NCBI GenBank assembly: GCA_043769845.1
Contig: JAYVIX010000091.1
Span: 1-7,552 of the forward strand
DNA: 7,552 bases
Origin: UBA9547 sp043769845
Lineage (GTDB): Bacteria; Bacteroidota; Bacteroidia; Cytophagales; UBA9547
Reading direction: 5' to 3'
Position numbers and translations under genes: made by a program. Within the stretch, counting starts at the first letter, position 1, and each line of letters begins with the position of its first letter. The notes under the pieces were generated by a model, which was not told the origin of the DNA, searched no databases, and saw nothing but the letters and a program-made list of their open reading frames with translations. This document shows, in pieces, positions 5,633 to 7,552 of this stretch.

Positions 5633-6778
5633 TCAAATAAACAATCCCAAGGATATTTCGATTGAAGATTTTGAACCCGAAATATTTTCCATTCCCGTGC
5701 TAAAATTGCCCATCACTTTCATCCATTTGTTCTGAAAGCCAAGCGATGCACCTGCATACGTGTTCTTAGTAAACTGAGTAAAGGCAAGTCCGAAAAGCAA
5801 TTTGCTAAATCTGAAATTGGCCGAAGCATGTTTGTAATTGATTTTGGTCTTTTTGCGCTGACTAAGGTTTCTGCTCACAATGATATTTTCAGAACTATCT
5901 GGCGCAGTGCCCAGATTGAAATAATGTTTCAGCCCAATGCCAGCAATGGGTGTAAATGAAAATTTTGCATCTTCTTTTTTACTCATTGTATAGCTCAGAT
6001 GAAAATTAGGTTCTATCGCATACAAAGTCTGTTTCAGATTGGTCGAAATCTCTCGTGATAATCCTTGTTCTTTGTTAAAAGTACCTATTAGAATTTTCTC
6101 ATCGCTTACACTTCTTTCAAAAGCAATTTTAGACAAAAGAATAAGATTGCCTGAGTTCAGCTGCAAGCCTATTCCTGTTCTAATCAAATTCAGACCAATT
6201 TTCCCTTTTACATACCTTGATGTTGTAGAATCGTACATCGCCACACCGCTAGGATGCTCGACCGAGTAAAGTGTTGATTGATACGTTCTTGAACTGAACT
6301 GATCTATAGACGTGCGCGTTTCTTTTCCCATTTCCACAAAAATTGAAGGCGAAAAAGTATACTTGATCTTGTTCGGATTGGTTCGCGACATGATGTTGAA
6401 CTTAGGCGCAATACACACACCTGCCAAATACTGTTGGTAAGAAGCCAAATAATTTGCGCCAACAACTTCGCTAGGCAAAAGGGGCTTCCAATTTTCAGCT
6501 AAATGATCGTTTTTCTGATCGTGAAAAGTATAATAAGCCCCAATACCCGAACCAATTTTCCTGATTACTTGGTCGTAGCCAAAGGCATAATTGCTTTCTT
6601 GTTTTTGTGAACCCTTGGCAGTATTCCAACCCAATGCCAATCTTTTCTTTTCCTTTGCTCCTGCTAATGAAGGATTTAGAAGCAAAGGAACTTGATTGGC
6701 CTGCGCAAAATACGATTGTGCTTTTCCTTCAAAAGCCAATATAAAAGAGAATAATAGAACGAAAAGAAAACGAAACAT
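5633..6778 (-). CDS. PorP/SprF family type IX secretion system outer-membrane protein
   Basis: The 381-residue product belongs to the PorP/SprF family, outer-membrane beta-barrel proteins of Bacteroidota associated with the type IX secretion system or with proteins it exports. It has a signal peptide (MFRFLFVLLFSFILAFEGKA, 1-20, probable cleavage before QSYF). The family N-terminal motif follows as YFAQANQVPLLLNPSLAGA (23-41). Glycine- and aromatic-rich alternating segments such as YAFGYDQVIRKIGSGIGAYYTF (64-85) and FTPIAGIGLKHYFNLG continue through a barrel to the final strand IEISLGLFI. I used the ATG at 6778; a TTG immediately before it (6781) would add only one residue. It starts 6 bp after the anti-sigma-like gene stops, so the two form a unit. 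Bacteroidota carry many PorP paralogs, so this one need not be the gliding or core-secretion copy. Confidence 0.88.
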   Translation of the reverse strand: MFRFLFVLLFSFILAFEGKAQSYFAQANQVPLLLNPSLAGAKEKKRLALGWNTAKGSQKQESNYAFGYDQVIRKIGSGIGAYYTFHDQKNDHLAENWKPLLPSEVVGANYLASYQQYLAGVCIAPKFNIMSRTNPNKIKYTFSPSIFVEMGKETRTSIDQFSSRTYQSTLYSVEHPSGVAMYDSTTSRYVKGKIGLNLIRTGIGLQLNSGNLILLSKIAFERSVSDEKILIGTFNKEQGLSREISTNLKQTLYAIEPNFHLSYTMSKKEDAKFSFTPIAGIGLKHYFNLGTAPDSSENIIVSRNLSQRKKTKINYKHASANFRFSKLLFGLAFTQFTKNTYAGASLGFQNKWMKVMGNFSTGMENISGSKSSIEISLGLFI

Positions 6779-6784
6779 CAAACG

Positions 6785-7513
6785 TTAAAAATTGGGATTT
6801 ACAGGCATAAAATCGGCAGCAGGTTTCAAATTGAGCGGCAATTTTCGCTTTGCTTTTTTCTGAGGTTTTTCTTCTGCTATTTTTTTAGGTTCCGAAATAG
6901 TTGCTTTTTGAACGGTATCTGGCTTAGAAATTACTTCTACAGGAATAACCTTTTCAGGAATCAATTCTTGTTTGATTTCTTCGTTTTGAATCGTTTCTGT
7001 CACCTTTTCAACAAGCTTTTCCTGTGTTAAACTTGATTTTTCTTCTAAAATACTTGACGTTTTTGGAACGAAATCAGTTTCTTTTACTTGTGAAATATTA
7101 TTCACTTTTATGTTTGGAATAGTTGTTTGTGGTACGAGTTCCTTAGGCTCTTCTTTTAATTCTACTTGTTGAATAGTTGGTTTAGTTGCAAGTGTGGTTG
7201 TTTTTTCTTTGTTCGAATTCAATAACCAATAGCCCGCAATACCGCTTGCAACTAGTACACTAGCCAAGCCCACTTTTACCCAAGTGTGTGCATACCAAGC
7301 GAGTGGCGCTTTTTGGATCAGATTGGCGGCTAGGCCATAATCTGGTACTGAATCTTCGACATGTGCATAGGTTTGCGCCCAAAGTGCAAAATCGGCTTCG
7401 AATTCTGGATATTGATGGATAATGTTCATCAATTCCGATTTTTCGCCATCCGAAAGATTGCCTTCGTGGTACTCAAAAATCAGTTCCTCGATATGTTCTT
7501 TACTGATGTTCAT
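6785..7513 (-). CDS. Single-pass membrane protein with anti-sigma-factor-like N terminus
   Basis: The 242-residue product starts with an acidic helical region (MNISKEHIEELIFEYHEGNL, 1-20; SDGEKSELMNIIHQYPEF, 21-38) that resembles the cytoplasmic sigma-binding domain of Bacteroidota anti-sigma/FecR-like proteins, but without the Cys-His zinc residues. One membrane segment follows at about 78-98 (WVKVGLASVLVASGIAGYWLL). The rest is a low-complexity, Lys/Glu/Pro/Thr-rich periplasmic stalk (about 100-230) with no recognised fold, ending PLNLKPAADFMPVNPNF. This arrangement, just upstream of a porP/sprF gene, matches a recurrent Bacteroidota layout in which an ECF sigma factor gene comes first; that gene would lie beyond the right edge. 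The ATG at 7513 was chosen, but the frame stays open upstream to the window end through repeat DNA. The anti-sigma role is inferred from the N-terminal pattern and context. Confidence 0.68.
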   Translation of the reverse strand: MNISKEHIEELIFEYHEGNLSDGEKSELMNIIHQYPEFEADFALWAQTYAHVEDSVPDYGLAANLIQKAPLAWYAHTWVKVGLASVLVASGIAGYWLLNSNKEKTTTLATKPTIQQVELKEEPKELVPQTTIPNIKVNNISQVKETDFVPKTSSILEEKSSLTQEKLVEKVTETIQNEEIKQELIPEKVIPVEVISKPDTVQKATISEPKKIAEEKPQKKAKRKLPLNLKPAADFMPVNPNF

Positions 7514-7530
7514 TTTTCTGCCATAAAAAG

Positions 7531-7552
7531 CCTCACCCCAACCCCTCTCCAG
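7531..7552. repeat. Arm of a C-rich dispersed intergenic repeat, cut by the window edge
   Basis: The last bases read CCTCACCCCAACCCCTCTCC and then AG. This is a sequence I recognise as the left arm of a widespread bacterial, especially Bacteroidota, palindromic spacer repeat in which a matching GGAGAGGGG arm follows a few bases on. Only one arm is in the window, so the hairpin is not seen. It lies 17 bp upstream of the anti-sigma-like start, so it sits in that gene's leader or promoter region. Recognition is from memory. Confidence 0.6.

Noticed and set aside
6779..6781. TTG start for the PorP/SprF protein
   Set aside because: The very next codon is ATG and opens a normal signal peptide.

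Overview
The window looks like a piece of a Bacteroidota chromosome. The strongest sign is a PorP/SprF-family outer-membrane protein, a family tied to the type IX secretion system and restricted to that phylum. Supporting signs are the moderate-to-low GC, start codons mostly without a Shine-Dalgarno sequence, a hisG-hisD gene order, and dispersed palindromic spacers of a style common in these genomes. Genus cannot be decided from this sequence.

Left part (1-1831, minus strand): the start of a histidine biosynthesis operon. hisG (ATP phosphoribosyltransferase, long form) is followed by hisD (histidinol dehydrogenase), which runs off the left edge after 303 codons. The 59-bp spacer between them carries two overlapping, mutually exclusive inverted repeats. 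A 156-bp divergent region (1832-1987) separates hisG from the plus-strand genes. It holds a 10-bp direct repeat flanking a small hairpin, plus a second inverted repeat.

Middle part (1988-5612, plus strand): five genes. The first two are an AlkC-type alkyl-purine DNA glycosylase (HEAT-like repeats plus a C-terminal Ig-like domain) and a small DUF3307 membrane protein 13 bp behind it. After a 100-bp gap come a GyrI-like effector-binding protein, a RibD-C/DHFR-fold reductase, and a WYL-domain transcription regulator that starts 4 bp after the reductase stop. A 33-bp near-perfect palindrome sits between the GyrI-like gene and the reductase. The last three genes resemble accessory stress or small-molecule response cassettes in which the WYL regulator may control its neighbours; that control is inference.

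Right part (5633-7513, minus strand): a two-gene unit made of a single-pass anti-sigma-like membrane protein followed 6 bp later by PorP/SprF. It converges tail to tail with the WYL gene across only 20 bp. The right edge holds one arm of a C-rich dispersed repeat.

No tRNA, rRNA, CRISPR array, transposase or phage gene was seen. Most of the window is ordinary chromosomal content. The parts most worth checking are the intergenic palindromes and the anti-sigma-like/PorP pair.
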